Source: Bacteroidetes bacterium UBA1947
Lineage (GTDB): Bacteria; Bacteroidota; Bacteroidia; Chitinophagales; Chitinophagaceae
DNA length: 64,000 nt
Direction: 5' to 3'
Assembly: GCA_002336915.1 (NCBI GenBank)
Contig: DDET01000019.1
Span: forward strand, 123,020 to 187,019
Each line of letters opens with the position of its first letter. The stretch's first letter is position 1. Shown one piece after another: positions 53,952 through 63,595 of this stretch. Position numbers and translations under genes: made by a program. A model generated the notes under the pieces. That model had not been told where the DNA came from, did not search any database, and saw only the letters and a list, made by a program, of their open reading frames with translations.

Positions 53952-56900
53952 TTACATATTTCTCCTGTATTGTCCACCCACTTCAAACAAGGCTTGGGTT
54001 ATCTGGCCAAGTGAACAATATTTCACGGTGTCTATCAATTCCTCAAAGATGTTGCCGTTCTTAATAGCAACCTGTTGGAGACGTTTGAGCATCTCTTGTC
54101 CTTTGTCGCCGCTTCTTGCCCAAAGGTTCTGCACCGTTTGTATCTGGAATTCCTTTTCTTCTGTTGTAGAGCGGATAACTTCCTGCGGGATGACCGTAGG
54201 CGAACCTTTTGAACTGAGGAATGTATTTACACCTATTATCGGGAATTCGCCGGTATGTTTCAGCGTTTCGTAATACAGGCTTTCCTCCTGTATCTTGCTG
54301 CGCTGGTACATGGTCTCCATTGCACCCAATACACCTCCGCGTTCTGTGATGCGGTCAAATTCCAACAGCACTGCTTCCTCCACCAGGTCGGTAAGCTCAT
54401 CAATTATAAAGGAGCCTTGCAGCGGGTTCTCATTTTTCGCCAGCCCAAGCTCTTTGTTGATAATAAGCTGTATGGCCATTGCACGTCGCACACTTTCTTC
54501 CGTAGGCGTTGTTATCGCCTCGTCGTAGGCGTTTGTATGCAGCGAGTTGCAGTTATCGTATATCGCGTATAATGCTTGCAGCGTGGTACGTATATCGTTG
54601 AAATCGATCTCCTGCGCATGCAGCGAGCGGCCCGATGTCTGGATATGGTATTTGAGCATTTGCGAGCGCTCATTGCCACCATACTTTATTTTCATCGCCT
54701 TGGCCCATATACGGCGCGCCACCCTGCCTATCACACTGTATTCAGGGTCTATTCCATTGCTGAAGAAGAACGACAGGTTGGGCGCAAAATCATCAATGTT
54801 CATGCCACGGCTCAGGTAGTACTCAACAAAAGTAAACCCGTTGCTTATTGTAAATGCGAGCTGCGAAATAGGATTAGCACCTGCTTCCGCAATATGGTAC
54901 CCCGATATAGAAACCGAATAGAAGTTACGTACACCTTTATCTATGAAATATTGCTGCACATCACCCATCACACGCAGCGAGAATTCTGTAGAGAAGATAC
55001 AGGTATTTTGGGCCTGGTCTTCTTTCAGTATATCAGCCTGCACAGTACCGCGCACAGCATGCAGGGTATCTGTTTTTATTTTTTGGTACACATCGGCAGG
55101 TAATACCTGGTCACCTGTTACGCCGAGTAGCATAAGGCCAAGTCCATCATTGCCATCAGGCAGCTTACCCTCTGCAAAGAGGTTGTATGTTGGCCTTACT
55201 ACACCTTTATCTTTATAAATGGCGTCTATCTTTTTATTTACCTCTTCTTCAAGGCCATGCTCCTTTATATACAGTTCACACTGCTGGTCTATGGCCGCAT
55301 TCATAAAGAAGGCAGTAATAGTAGGTGCCGGTCCGTTTATGGTCATGGACACCGATGTCTTGGGATGTGCCAGGTTAAAACCGCTGTACAGTTTCTTAGC
55401 ATCATCAAGACAGCATACGCTCACTCCCGAGTTACCCACCTTGCCATATATGTCCGGGCGATGATCGGGGTCCTGCCCGTAAAGCGTCACACTATCAAAG
55501 GCAGTGCTCAGGCGCTTGGCAGGTAATCCTGTCGATACATAGTGGAAACGTTTGTTGGTACGTTCCGGCCCACCTTCACCTGCAAACATACGTGCAGGAT
55601 CTTCACCCTCACGTTTGAAAGGGTATATACCCGCAGCATAGGGAAACTCACCTGGGAAGTTTTCAGTAAGCGCCCATTGTAATATTTCACCCCATGCTTC
55701 AAAACGAGGTACGGCTACCTTGGGTATCTGTGTATGCGACAGCGATTCAGTATGCGTCTTAATCCTTAGTTCTTTGTTACGTACTTTATAAACATAGTAA
55801 TCGCCGAGGTATTGTTGCTTTTTCTCTTCCCAATGCTCCAGCAGGTACTTGTTCTTCGGGTCCAGGTCCAGCTCTGTTTTTGCATAAATTTCCTGTAGTG
55901 TTTTTACCAGCCTGTCCTTGTCCTCCACATCGCTCATTTGCAATGTCTCTATCGTCTTCTTTACCCCGAAAAGCCTTTGAGCTATGCCTGCCTGTGCTTT
56001 GGCCCATTTATCATAGTTCCTGTTGTTCTCTGATATCTCGCTCAGGTAGCGCGTACGTGCAGGAGGGATGATGTATATCTTCTCACTCATTTCATCACTC
56101 ACTTCGAAATGAGATTCCAGTTTTACGCCCGTCTTTGCCACTATGATATCCATCAGCGATTTGTACATCGTGTTGGTACCCGGGTCATTGAACTGCGACG
56201 CTATAGTACCGTACACCGGCATATCATCCGGCTTCTTGTCAAATAATTTTTGGTTGCGCTGGTATTGCTTTTTCACATCACGCAGCGCATCCATTGCTCC
56301 GCGTTTGTCAAATTTGTTGATCACTACTATATCCGCAAAGTCCAGCATGTCTATCTTCTCCAGCTGTGTGGCAGCACCGTATTCAGGCGTCATCACATAC
56401 ATGCTCAGGTCACCATAGTCAGTTATCTGCGTATCACTCTGTCCTATGCCCGATGTTTCAAGAATGATGAGGTCGTAATCCGCAGCCTTCAATATGTTCA
56501 CGGCATCCTTCACATATTTCGATACCGCGAGGTTGCTTTGGCGTGTAGCCATCGAACGCATGAACACCCTGTCGTTGCGTATGGCATTCATGCGTATACG
56601 GTCACCCAGCAATGCGCCACCCGTCTTCTTTTTCGATGGGTCAACAGATATGATACCTATATTCTTGTCCTTAAAATCAAGCAGGAAACGGCGTACTATC
56701 TCATCCACCAGCGAGCTCTTACCTGCTCCTCCTGTACCGGTGATACCGAGCACCGGTGTTTTTGACTTCGCCGCAAGCGCTCCCACTTTTTTCAGCATGG
56801 ACTGTGTCTCCGGCAGGTCATGATAATTTTCAGTTGCAGATATAAGCCTCGCTATAGATTTCGCATCTTTCTCCACCAGGTGGCCTACTTCTCCGTTCAG

Positions 56901-57338
56901 TTGGTTTCCTACAGGATAGTCACTCTGTTGCAACAGGTCATCTATCATACCCTGCAAACCCATCGATCGACCATCATCCGGCGAGTAGATACGCGTAATA
57001 CCGTAGTTATGTAATTCTTCTATTTCCGAAGGCAATATCACCCCGCCGCCGCCACCAAATATTTTGATATGGCTGCAGCCCCGTTCCTTTAGCAGGTCGT
57101 ACATGTACTTGAAGTACTCAACGTGGCCTCCCTGGTAGCTTGTAATAGCTATTGAATTGGCATCTTCCTGTATCGCACAGTCCACTACCTCCTGTACACT
57201 GCGATCATGCCCCAGGTGTATCACTTCTGCGCCACTGCTTTGCATTACACGGCGCATGATGTTTATTGAAGCATCATGCCCGTCAAATAAAGAAGCTGCT
57301 GTTACTATCCTGATCTTGTTCTTATGGGAATAAGACAT
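53952..57338 (-). CDS. icmF: Fused isobutyryl-CoA mutase IcmF (B12 domain, MeaB-type G-protein, mutase)
   Basis: A 1128-residue cobalamin enzyme with its chaperone built in. Residues about 10-140 bind B12, with [15 protein letters not shown] holding the axial histidine. Residues about 190-420 are the MeaB/ArgK-type GTPase, with P-loop [16 protein letters not shown] and NKFDKRG. The rest is the acyl-CoA mutase domain, with [20 protein letters not shown] and [10 protein letters not shown], a substrate-pocket pattern of IcmF and not methylmalonyl-CoA mutase. It interconverts isobutyryl-CoA and n-butyryl-CoA, for valine and fatty-acid metabolism; related IcmFs also accept branched C5 acyl-CoAs. 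Single-gene unit with its own terminator. Confidence 0.93.
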   Translation of the reverse strand: MSYSHKNKIRIVTAASLFDGHDASINIMRRVMQSSGAEVIHLGHDRSVQEVVDCAIQEDANSIAITSYQGGHVEYFKYMYDLLKERGCSHIKIFGGGGGVILPSEIEELHNYGITRIYSPDDGRSMGLQGMIDDLLQQSDYPVGNQLNGEVGHLVEKDAKSIARLISATENYHDLPETQSMLKKVGALAAKSKTPVLGITGTGGAGKSSLVDEIVRRFLLDFKDKNIGIISVDPSKKKTGGALLGDRIRMNAIRNDRVFMRSMATRQSNLAVSKYVKDAVNILKAADYDLIILETSGIGQSDTQITDYGDLSMYVMTPEYGAATQLEKIDMLDFADIVVINKFDKRGAMDALRDVKKQYQRNQKLFDKKPDDMPVYGTIASQFNDPGTNTMYKSLMDIIVAKTGVKLESHFEVSDEMSEKIYIIPPARTRYLSEISENNRNYDKWAKAQAGIAQRLFGVKKTIETLQMSDVEDKDRLVKTLQEIYAKTELDLDPKNKYLLEHWEEKKQQYLGDYYVYKVRNKELRIKTHTESLSHTQIPKVAVPRFEAWGEILQWALTENFPGEFPYAAGIYPFKREGEDPARMFAGEGGPERTNKRFHYVSTGLPAKRLSTAFDSVTLYGQDPDHRPDIYGKVGNSGVSVCCLDDAKKLYSGFNLAHPKTSVSMTINGPAPTITAFFMNAAIDQQCELYIKEHGLEEEVNKKIDAIYKDKGVVRPTYNLFAEGKLPDGNDGLGLMLLGVTGDQVLPADVYQKIKTDTLHAVRGTVQADILKEDQAQNTCIFSTEFSLRVMGDVQQYFIDKGVRNFYSVSISGYHIAEAGANPISQLAFTISNGFTFVEYYLSRGMNIDDFAPNLSFFFSNGIDPEYSVIGRVARRIWAKAMKIKYGGNERSQMLKYHIQTSGRSLHAQEIDFNDIRTTLQALYAIYDNCNSLHTNAYDEAITTPTEESVRRAMAIQLIINKELGLAKNENPLQGSFIIDELTDLVEEAVLLEFDRITERGGVLGAMETMYQRSKIQEESLYYETLKHTGEFPIIGVNTFLSSKGSPTVIPQEVIRSTTEEKEFQIQTVQNLWARSGDKGQEMLKRLQQVAIKNGNIFEELIDTVKYCSLGQITQALFEVGGQYRRNM

Positions 57339-57536
57339 ACTGTTGAATGAGATTTAATTTCCGGTCTTTATTGCATAATAAATGCCCTTGTGTTGATCTA
57401 TGAGCTCAGCCGGACTGCAATTTACGAAAAGGTAGAGAAAGGTTATAATCTAACACTGCTATGACACTATTTTATAATGCCTTATTAGTATTTTATTTAA
57501 ATTTATAGTGTTGTATCGCAAGGTTTACGTTCTGCA

Positions 57537-58787
57537 ATGAAGAAACTATCCCTTTATAGCATCCTGCTTTTTTGCGCGCTGTCCGCTGGCTTCAGGGGCA
57601 ATGCCCAGAAAGCTCTTCGCCTGCAGTTCATCGATAAAATAACCCGTTCCCCCGTCGAAGATGTCTCTATTCTAAACCTGTATGGGACCGAGACAACCAT
57701 TTCTGATAAGGATGGCTTCGCTACAGTTGATATACCTGCAAACAGGTTTCTTATTGCCGTACGCAAGGGATATACACCCGATACCATCCGCCCCATAGGC
57801 AGCGCCATAGTTTATCTAACGCCCTTGACCGTTGAGATGGATGATGTGCTGATCACCAATAAGAAGGTGCACCGTGTGCTCCACTCTGCCGCCGAATACG
57901 TGGTCGATTATGATTTTGTTGACGATAATATACTTGTTGCCAGCTACAGCGGCAATAACGGTAAAAATGCCAAACTCTTCCTGCTCAATGATTTTGGGGA
58001 CACACTTGCACTAACCAAATTTCCCGATAAACCTATCGCATTATTTAAGAGTTGCCTCGGAACCTACTACTGTGTTTGCACCGACAAGCTATATCCGCTC
58101 ACCATCGGGACTGGAAAAATCATTTTACAGGCCCCTTACGATGTGAATATCCTCCCTCTGCTAAAACAGTGCGAACAATCAATTGACGAGCGGCTTTACT
58201 ATCATTTCGTCGATAAGAGTGCCTTCAGTTCCCTCTACTCGCTTTGGAATCCCGGGGATAGCATTTCCCTGCCCTTCTACAAAATAGAGCAACACTGGGA
58301 TGCCATGGGAAATGCAGAAGAGATGCAGGAAATACTGGCCATGTTATCCTTTGGCAATTTCCGCGAAGCAGCTAAGCTAAACGGCATGCGCGGCTTAAGG
58401 AATGAGATTTCATACCGCAACCTGGGCCTCCCGATATACCGCAGCGCTGATAGTCTCATCATCTTCGACTTCAACAAAAAGCGCATAAACTACTTTGCCC
58501 CCGATGGCTCTGGCATAGCCCGCCCCCGGATAGCATTCGATCCGGGTAAAACATTCCGCATCAGTATCGTGCAGGACCTCGCTACCAACAAATTCTACCT
58601 TTACGACCCGGTAGCACAATCACTGGAAGAAATAAGTACACGATCAGGTGAAATAATAGCTCCGGGGATTGCCTTAAAAAAGCCGCTGGCTGAAAAAGTA
58701 AAAGTGCACAAGGGAAATATTTACTACCTCTGGCAGGACCGGCAGAACAGCAGTACCCGCCAACTATTTGTTCAGGCCCCTTTCTAA
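57537..58787 (+). CDS. Exported protein with carboxypeptidase-regulatory-like N-terminus, unknown function
   Basis: A 416-residue protein. A signal peptide (ending FRGNAQ) is followed by a beta-sandwich of the carboxypeptidase-regulatory type (LQFIDKITRSPVEDVSILNL, TISDKDGFATVDI). From about residue 120 it has repeated strand patterns that could form propeller blades (YDFVDDNILVASYSGNNGKN, GTYYCVCTDKLYPL, SLIIFDFNKKRINYFAPDGS). I do not recognise a named family. It is a single gene between the icmF promoter region and a convergent beta-barrel gene; nothing indicates its partner. Confidence 0.75.
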   Translation: MKKLSLYSILLFCALSAGFRGNAQKALRLQFIDKITRSPVEDVSILNLYGTETTISDKDGFATVDIPANRFLIAVRKGYTPDTIRPIGSAIVYLTPLTVEMDDVLITNKKVHRVLHSAAEYVVDYDFVDDNILVASYSGNNGKNAKLFLLNDFGDTLALTKFPDKPIALFKSCLGTYYCVCTDKLYPLTIGTGKIILQAPYDVNILPLLKQCEQSIDERLYYHFVDKSAFSSLYSLWNPGDSISLPFYKIEQHWDAMGNAEEMQEILAMLSFGNFREAAKLNGMRGLRNEISYRNLGLPIYRSADSLIIFDFNKKRINYFAPDGSGIARPRIAFDPGKTFRISIVQDLATNKFYLYDPVAQSLEEISTRSGEIIAPGIALKKPLAEKVKVHKGNIYYLWQDRQNSSTRQLFVQAPF

Positions 58788-58863
58788 ATTATTCATTCGC
58801 TATTACCGTTGCAGTTGCGGGCCTGTTATGCTCATGAAGATCAAAGCCTGCCCAAAAAAATAT

Positions 58864-58883
58864 GCCCCCGGTAAACCGGGGGC
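58864..58883 (-). terminator. Terminator of the beta-barrel protein gene
   Basis: Eight-base perfect GC arms GCCCCCGG (58864-58871) and CCGGGGGC (58876-58883) around TAAA. The T-run lies on the minus-strand side, and a weaker T stretch follows on the plus side, so it may serve both convergent genes. Confidence 0.85.
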
Positions 58884-58911
58884 ACGAACTTATTTTTAAG
58901 ATCAATAATGA

Positions 58912-59688
58912 TTAGTCATCATTATCATCGCTTTTCATTTTCTTAGCTTTGTGTGCTTTTGGTGCTGGTGCATCATCATCATCATCATCGCTCATGTTCA
59001 TGTGACGAGTGTCATCACCTGGCTCATGATGGCCATGATAACGGTGCATGCTGCCACAACCGATGTTGCGAGAGATACCGAGGTTGATCTGCTGGCCAAA
59101 ACCGATTGCAAAAGTATTGTGGTCTATGTTGATAGAACCTGGGATACCTTGATCAGTGTTGGTGTAGCGATACATTACACCACCGATGTTGAAGTTAAGA
59201 GCAAAGCCTTTGCCTACGAAAGCACCGATTGCTGGGTACCAGTAAGTTTGAAGGCCATTGTAGAAAGCCCTTGGAGAAAGACCATCATACTCATAAGTAC
59301 CTGCTACATAACCAAGGCTAACCTGGTTGTAGAAATAGAATATATTACCGAGATAGTTCGTAACACGTAAGAATGGTGCTATGCTCCAATCGTTGTTGAT
59401 CTGGGTGTACCATACACCGGCAAGTGTGTTGTCGCCTGTGATTGTTGCACCGGTGATCGGTGTGTTGCGCTGGTTGAAACCGCCCTCAAGACCTAATGTA
59501 AGATGATTAGTTACCTGATAACCGACACCTGGGTTGATACCCCAATTAGTTTGTCTTACGTTATAAGGACCGTAATCTACATTATCCGTAGCTACGTAGG
59601 CGTTTCCATACATTAAAACGGAATTTCTTTGAGCATTAGCTGTACTTATGCTACCTACAGCCAACAGAGCAAGGATCAATTTTTTCAT
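58912..59688 (-). CDS. Outer-membrane beta-barrel protein with Asp/His-rich C-terminal tail
   Basis: A 258-residue protein with signal peptide MKKLILALLAVGSISTANA. Residues about 25-205 alternate in beta strands typical of small outer-membrane barrels (GYQVTNHLTLGLEGGFNQRN, WYTQINNDWSIAPFLRVTNY, TFAIGFGQQINLGISRNIGC). The final 50 residues are unusual: a His-rich stretch (MHRYHGHHEPGDDTRHMNMS), then six consecutive Asp and a Lys/Ala/Pro linker ending in DDNDD. The tail suggests metal or cation binding but is low-complexity. The start at 59688 is set by the signal peptide and by a TATATTTG box at 59720-59713. Confidence 0.82.
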   Translation of the reverse strand: MKKLILALLAVGSISTANAQRNSVLMYGNAYVATDNVDYGPYNVRQTNWGINPGVGYQVTNHLTLGLEGGFNQRNTPITGATITGDNTLAGVWYTQINNDWSIAPFLRVTNYLGNIFYFYNQVSLGYVAGTYEYDGLSPRAFYNGLQTYWYPAIGAFVGKGFALNFNIGGVMYRYTNTDQGIPGSINIDHNTFAIGFGQQINLGISRNIGCGSMHRYHGHHEPGDDTRHMNMSDDDDDDAPAPKAHKAKKMKSDDNDD

Positions 59689-59712
59689 ATAGATTGTGTG
59701 TTTGATTTGGAG

Positions 59713-59720
59713 CAAATATA
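59713..59720 (-). promoter_or_regulatory. -7 promoter box TATATTTG of the beta-barrel gene
   Basis: Exact TAnnTTTG on the minus strand, 24 bases before the ATG at 59688. Confidence 0.55.
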
Positions 59721-60142
59721 TTAGTTATTGTTAAAAAATACTAGTGTTTTGGCAGAACTTTTGATTTTTACCAAACCGCTCTTTCACTACTCAACCTGCT
59801 TTATTTTTTGCCGGTTTATCCCTTTCACTGTGTTTGCTAGAAACTACTATCAGTCGCTGCAAGCACAAATAAAAGAACAAAAAATTACTAATCAAAGCGA
59901 TTTTCAAAAAATTTTTTAAAAAATCTCTTTTTTTCCTGTTTCCATACTAAAAGCTATGATTATTCCCTTTTTTTATTATACTCATTCAGGAACCTTGATT
60001 TTACTGGCTTTCGGGGCACAGTTTTTCGGTAATTTTTACCTTAACTCACCGTCCGGGATTGACAAATACATTTGATTGGCGGATTTACGATACACCATGC
60101 CTTGATCGCAAAACACGCTGCCTGTATTGAAACATTAACGGC
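59721..60142. other. AT-rich intergenic region without a supported gene
   Basis: About 420 bases between two minus-strand genes. It is AT-rich, with A/T runs near 59900-59935. A TACATTTG box on the plus strand at 60067-60074 matches the -7 consensus but has no plus-strand gene behind it. Short open frames here lack features of real proteins. Confidence 0.5.
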
Positions 60143-60655
60143 CTACTTGAACCAGGAGCTGTACATCACGTAGTTGTTGGCTATGCGCTCTACTTCGCCC
60201 TGCAATAGCTCAGGGCTTATATCTTTTACCTTTTTGGCAGGCACACCCGCGAATATGCTTCCCGGCGGCACATTTGTGTCTTCCAGTACCACCGCGCCTG
60301 CGGCTATTATACTGTTTTGCCCTATCCTTGCCCGGTCCATCACAATAGCGCCCATGCCTATCAGCACATTATCCTCTACTGTGCAGCCATGCACGATGGC
60401 ATGATGCCCGATAGATACGTTATTGCCTATTATTGCTTTTGTTTTTTGGTAGGTACAGTGTATGCAGGCCCCGTCCTGCACATTTACCTTGTTGCCCATC
60501 TGTATGCTGTTCACGTCGCCCCTTATTACCGCGTTGAACCATACACTGCATTCACTGCCCATTTTCACATCTCCCACTATGGTAGCGTTGGGAGCTATAT
60601 AACAATCTTCAGGTATCTGCGGTGAAACGCCCTTTACAGGCAATATTATTGGCAT
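60143..60655 (-). CDS. Gamma-class carbonic anhydrase-like protein
   Basis: A 170-residue left-handed beta-helix protein. Hexapeptide repeats run through residues 15-140 (ATIVGDVKMGSECSVWFNAV, NVSIGHHAIVHGCTVEDNVL, GAIVMDRARIGQNSIIAAGA). The three zinc-ligand histidines of the gamma-CA family are present in GACIHCTY and SIGHHAIVHGC, and Arg and Asp of the conserved IRGDVNSIQMG are kept. It forms a trimer in this family. Actual carbonic anhydrase activity varies among members, so the function is likely but not certain. It starts 48 bases after the GT2 gene, which lies upstream on the same strand. Confidence 0.88.
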   Translation of the reverse strand: MPIILPVKGVSPQIPEDCYIAPNATIVGDVKMGSECSVWFNAVIRGDVNSIQMGNKVNVQDGACIHCTYQKTKAIIGNNVSIGHHAIVHGCTVEDNVLIGMGAIVMDRARIGQNSIIAAGAVVLEDTNVPPGSIFAGVPAKKVKDISPELLQGEVERIANNYVMYSSWFK

Positions 60656-60702
60656 GGCAATTCAATTTTTGCAGTGATGGACAAGGTACAAGACGTCCTG
60701 TA

Positions 60703-61422
60703 TTACTTGCTGAACACATTGTATTTTATGATGCAATAGAGTGCTCTGAACGCATCTTTCCAACCTATCTTTTTACCTTCCTCGTAAGTACGCCCGTAAT
60801 ACGAGATACCCACTTCATAAAGGCGTATTTTAGGCACCCTCGATATTTTTGCGGTCACCTCGGGCTCAAAGCCAAAGCGCTTCTCGGTCAGCTTTATGCC
60901 CTGTATCAGGTCGCGCCTGAAAAGCTTGTAGCAGGTCTCCATGTCGGTGAGGTTCAGGTTGGTGAACATATTGGAGGCCAGCGTCAGCCAGCGGTTGCCT
61001 ATAGAATGCCAGAAAAACAGGATGCGGTGAGGGTTACCGCCCATAAAACGTGAGCCATATACAACATCGGCAAAACCATCTAATATCGGTTTAAGCAATA
61101 CATTATATTCCTGGGGGTCATATTCAAGGTCAGCATCCTGTATGATCACATAGTCGCCGGTAGCTATCCTGATGCCTGTATGCAGCGCAGCACCCTTACC
61201 CTGGTTCACTTCGTGTTTGTGATACGTGATCGGCAGCTCCGGGTTGGCATTTTTATATGCCAGTATAGCCTCTTCGGTATTGTCTTTTGAGCAATCATTC
61301 ACTATGATCACTTCTTTTTGCATATTCCCGATAAGCTGCACAGCCTTAACCTTATCAAGGATGTGGTGTATAGTAGGGCCCTCGTTATAGGCCGGTATTA
61401 CAATTGACAGTACGCTGCTCAT
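60703..61422 (-). CDS. Family 2 glycosyltransferase (polyprenyl-phosphate glycosyltransferase-like)
   Basis: A 239-residue GT-A enzyme of the DPM1/polyprenyl-phosphate type. It starts at [20 protein letters not shown]; the nucleotide-binding acidic segments are [14 protein letters not shown] and the DxD-like [10 protein letters not shown], and the acceptor loop is [19 protein letters not shown]. There is no transmembrane C-terminal domain, so it is the soluble short form. It probably loads a sugar onto a lipid carrier for envelope glycans. Thirteen further residues are open upstream but do not match the family start. It lies upstream of the carbonic anhydrase-like gene on the same strand. Confidence 0.88.
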   Translation of the reverse strand: MSSVLSIVIPAYNEGPTIHHILDKVKAVQLIGNMQKEVIIVNDCSKDNTEEAILAYKNANPELPITYHKHEVNQGKGAALHTGIRIATGDYVIIQDADLEYDPQEYNVLLKPILDGFADVVYGSRFMGGNPHRILFFWHSIGNRWLTLASNMFTNLNLTDMETCYKLFRRDLIQGIKLTEKRFGFEPEVTAKISRVPKIRLYEVGISYYGRTYEEGKKIGWKDAFRALYCIIKYNVFSK

Positions 61423-61527
61423 TCTATTCTGGCAATATTTAAGGCTGCAAAATACATCCATTTTTAGAACTATTCACGCATTATCCCCATACAGGCTTAT
61501 ATGTGGCTCAAAAACCGCTACTTGTAG

Positions 61528-61535
61528 TACTTTTG
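61528..61535 (+). promoter_or_regulatory. -7 promoter box TACTTTTG of thyA
   Basis: Exact TAnnTTTG, 42 bases before the thyA ATG at 61578. It lies in the divergent gap with the GT2 gene. Confidence 0.5.
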
Positions 61536-61577
61536 TACTGTATTAGGTTTTGCGATTTTTTCATTTTTCGATCTCTC

Positions 61578-62372
61578 ATGCAGGAATACTTAAAATTACT
61601 TCAGCACATCATGGATACGGGCACCGCTAAAAGCGACCGTACAGGCACGGGTACCATTAGCGTATTTGGCTACCAGATGCGTTTTAACCTGCAGGATGGC
61701 TTCCCTATGGTCACCACCAAAAAACTTCACCTGAAGTCTATTATTTACGAATTGCTCTGGTTCCTGAAGGGTGATACCAATACGGCCTGGCTGCATGAGC
61801 ATGGTGTTACCATATGGGATGAATGGGCAAATGAAAATGGCGACCTGGGCCCTGTGTATGGCCACCAATGGCGCAGTTGGACAGGTGCGGACGGCAAAAC
61901 CTATGACCAGGTAAAGGATGTACTGAACCTCCTGAAAACCAACCCCGACAGCAGGCGCATGATCATCAACGCCTGGAATGTGGCCGACCTGCCCAAAATG
62001 GCCCTAAGTCCTTGTCATGCTTTATTCCAGTTTTATGTGGCCGATGGCAAGCTTAGCTGTCAGCTTTACCAGCGTAGCGCCGACGTTTTTTTAGGCGTAC
62101 CTTTCAACATTGCTTCTTATGCACTGCTCACTATGATGATGGCGCAGGTATCAGGATTACAACCGGGCGAATTCATTCATACTTTCGGCGATGTGCATTT
62201 GTACAACAACCATATGGAACAGGCTAAGCTTCAGCTAACCCGCGAACCTTACCCATTGCCTCAAATGACGCTAAACCCCGCAGTAAAAGATCTGTTCGAT
62301 TTTAAATACGAAGATTTTACGCTCGGCAATTATCAATACCACCCTGCTATAAAAGCCCCTGTAGCGGTATAA
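61578..62372 (+). CDS. thyA: Thymidylate synthase
   Basis: A 264-residue enzyme that makes dTMP from dUMP and methylene-tetrahydrofolate. The start [15 protein letters not shown] is the usual one, and the 25 upstream in-frame residues read through the promoter box. Hallmarks are [14 protein letters not shown], the catalytic Cys in [12 protein letters not shown], the folate/dUMP segment [20 protein letters not shown] and [15 protein letters not shown]. Length equals that of the E. coli enzyme. It is followed after 66 bases by folA, the classical pairing that recycles the dihydrofolate it produces. Confidence 0.97.
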   Translation: MQEYLKLLQHIMDTGTAKSDRTGTGTISVFGYQMRFNLQDGFPMVTTKKLHLKSIIYELLWFLKGDTNTAWLHEHGVTIWDEWANENGDLGPVYGHQWRSWTGADGKTYDQVKDVLNLLKTNPDSRRMIINAWNVADLPKMALSPCHALFQFYVADGKLSCQLYQRSADVFLGVPFNIASYALLTMMMAQVSGLQPGEFIHTFGDVHLYNNHMEQAKLQLTREPYPLPQMTLNPAVKDLFDFKYEDFTLGNYQYHPAIKAPVAV

Positions 62373-62438
62373 GCCTTTCATCCCCATGCTTTTGATCAAA
62401 GGTTATTTTGACTTTTGAATTTTGATTTTTGAATTAAC

Positions 62439-62942
62439 ATGATATTATCTGCCATAGTAGCCGCCGCCGAAGACAATGCCATTGGGAAACACAAAGGTTT
62501 ACCCTGGTACTTGCCGGAAGATTTGAAATTTTTCAAGCGCACCACGCTCGGGAAACCTGTGCTTATGGGCCGCAAAACCTATGAATCACTGGGTAAGCCA
62601 CTCCCGGGCAGGCTCAACATTGTTATTTCCAGTCAAAAAGACTTGAACTTACCCGAGGGAGTACTACTGTACGATAGCCTGGAAAGCGGCATCGAACGGG
62701 TGCAGCAGGAAGATTGTGACGAGGGCTTTATTATTGGTGGGGGCAAGATATTCGAAGAGGCTATGCCCCTGCTCGACAGGCTATACATGACGCGCGTCCA
62801 TACCACTGTACCCGATGCAGATACATTTTTCCCGGATATCGACCACTCCCACTGGAAGCTGGTTTGGGAAGAAAAGCACGAGGCAGACGAAATGCACAAA
62901 TATGCTTTCACTTTTCAGAGATTTGAACACATAGAACTGTGA
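62439..62942 (+). CDS. folA: Dihydrofolate reductase
   Basis: A 167-residue NADPH-dependent enzyme regenerating tetrahydrofolate. Conserved parts are the N-terminal AAAEDNAIGKHKGLPWYLPE (with the folate-binding acidic residue in LPEDLKFFK), the NADPH-binding VLMGRKTYESLGKPLPGR and GFIIGGGKIFEEA. It forms a unit with thyA upstream. A short tract of TTTTGA-like words sits between the near-consensus box TTATTTTG (62403-62410) and the start. Its stop codon overlaps the GTG start of the next gene. Confidence 0.97.
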   Translation: MILSAIVAAAEDNAIGKHKGLPWYLPEDLKFFKRTTLGKPVLMGRKTYESLGKPLPGRLNIVISSQKDLNLPEGVLLYDSLESGIERVQQEDCDEGFIIGGGKIFEEAMPLLDRLYMTRVHTTVPDADTFFPDIDHSHWKLVWEEKHEADEMHKYAFTFQRFEHIEL

Positions 62943-63346
62943 GCCTGCACGCTTTTACCGAATACATAAAATACCGGCTGAAAGCAAAAACAAGGCATGG
63001 CGTACACTCACCTTTTGTATACCGGCTTATAGAAAAGGCACTTATGGACAAAAGCGATACTCCCCTTCTGGATAAGCTTGCGTCTTTTCTCGGTGCCGAT
63101 CACTTGGTGCTGCTCGATGCAAGCCAACCCGGAACATGGAACAAGGCAATCGGGCAGGTACGCGACAAAGAAACCGTACTCATAATTCCCGCTATTCACA
63201 AGACCGCAACGCATAGCCGTTGTTGGGATGGGGTAGCCTCAGATCCACAGGTAAAACTAAGTATAGACCTGTACCAAACGGGACTCCTCTTCTTCAAAGA
63301 TGAATTCAAAGAGAAACAACACTTCGTTTTAAAATACCCCTACTAA
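62939..63346 (+). CDS. Shrunken class I methyltransferase-like protein without SAM-binding motifs
   Basis: A 135-residue protein starting at a GTG that overlaps the folA stop, so it is translationally coupled. The N-terminal YIKYRLKAKTRHGVHSPFVY and the C-terminal IDLYQTGLLFFKDEFKEKQH match, from memory, the two ends of a common Bacteroidota SAM-dependent methyltransferase family of about 240-260 residues; IIPAIHKTATHSRCW aligns with its FDDIHW region. The central part holding the glycine-rich SAM loop (LELGTSxG type) is missing, replaced by a short VLLDASQPGTWNKA link. It is probably catalytically dead, or retained for a structural role. No frameshift is evident. Confidence 0.75.
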   Translation: MSLHAFTEYIKYRLKAKTRHGVHSPFVYRLIEKALMDKSDTPLLDKLASFLGADHLVLLDASQPGTWNKAIGQVRDKETVLIIPAIHKTATHSRCWDGVASDPQVKLSIDLYQTGLLFFKDEFKEKQHFVLKYPY

Positions 63347-63373
63347 AAATGCCCCGCATTCGCGGGGCATTTT
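63346..63373. terminator. Bidirectional terminator between folA unit and clpX unit
   Basis: Twelve-base perfect arms AAAATGCCCCGC (63346-63357) and GCGGGGCATTTT (63362-63373) around ATTC, giving a T-run on both strands between convergent genes. Confidence 0.9.
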
Positions 63374-63396
63374 CTTAAGTATCATTCTTTCAGCTT

Positions 63397-63570
63397 CTAG
63401 CCGATCTTATTGTCTTGCTTTGGCAGTTGGCCCAGGAAATTGTCCATCATACCACTCATCATCGGGGGCAGTTTGGATTCTATGTAGGCTTTTATCGTGT
63501 CCAGGCTTTTCAGGGCTTGCTCTTCAGTTAGCCCGGCCTTGTCTTGTAGTTCTTGTATTAACTCTTCCAT
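63397..63570 (-). CDS. 57-residue helical protein downstream of clpX
   Basis: A short frame running from ATG at 63570 to TAG at 63397. It encodes MEELIQELQDKAGLTEEQAL at the N-terminus, then KAYIESKLPPMMSGMMDNFL and a polar end. The pattern, a helix with a LTEEQA turn followed by a KLPPMMSGM amphipathic segment, is typical of small conserved Bacteroidota proteins often annotated as hypothetical. No membrane segment is present. It starts 25 bases after the clpX stop and is probably in the same transcript, ending at the shared terminator. Function unknown. Confidence 0.75.
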   Translation of the reverse strand: MEELIQELQDKAGLTEEQALKSLDTIKAYIESKLPPMMSGMMDNFLGQLPKQDNKIG

Positions 63571-63595
63571 GTTTTGTAATATGCTATTTTATAAA

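Noticed and set aside
59728..59919. A 63-codon plus-strand frame in the AT-rich gap
   Set aside because: Its start overlaps the upstream region of the beta-barrel gene promoter and the sequence is Phe/Lys-rich, as expected from A/T runs.
60067..60074. Plus-strand promoter box TACATTTG in the 59.7-60.1 kb gap
   Set aside because: No plus-strand gene follows within 1.4 kb; probably a chance match.
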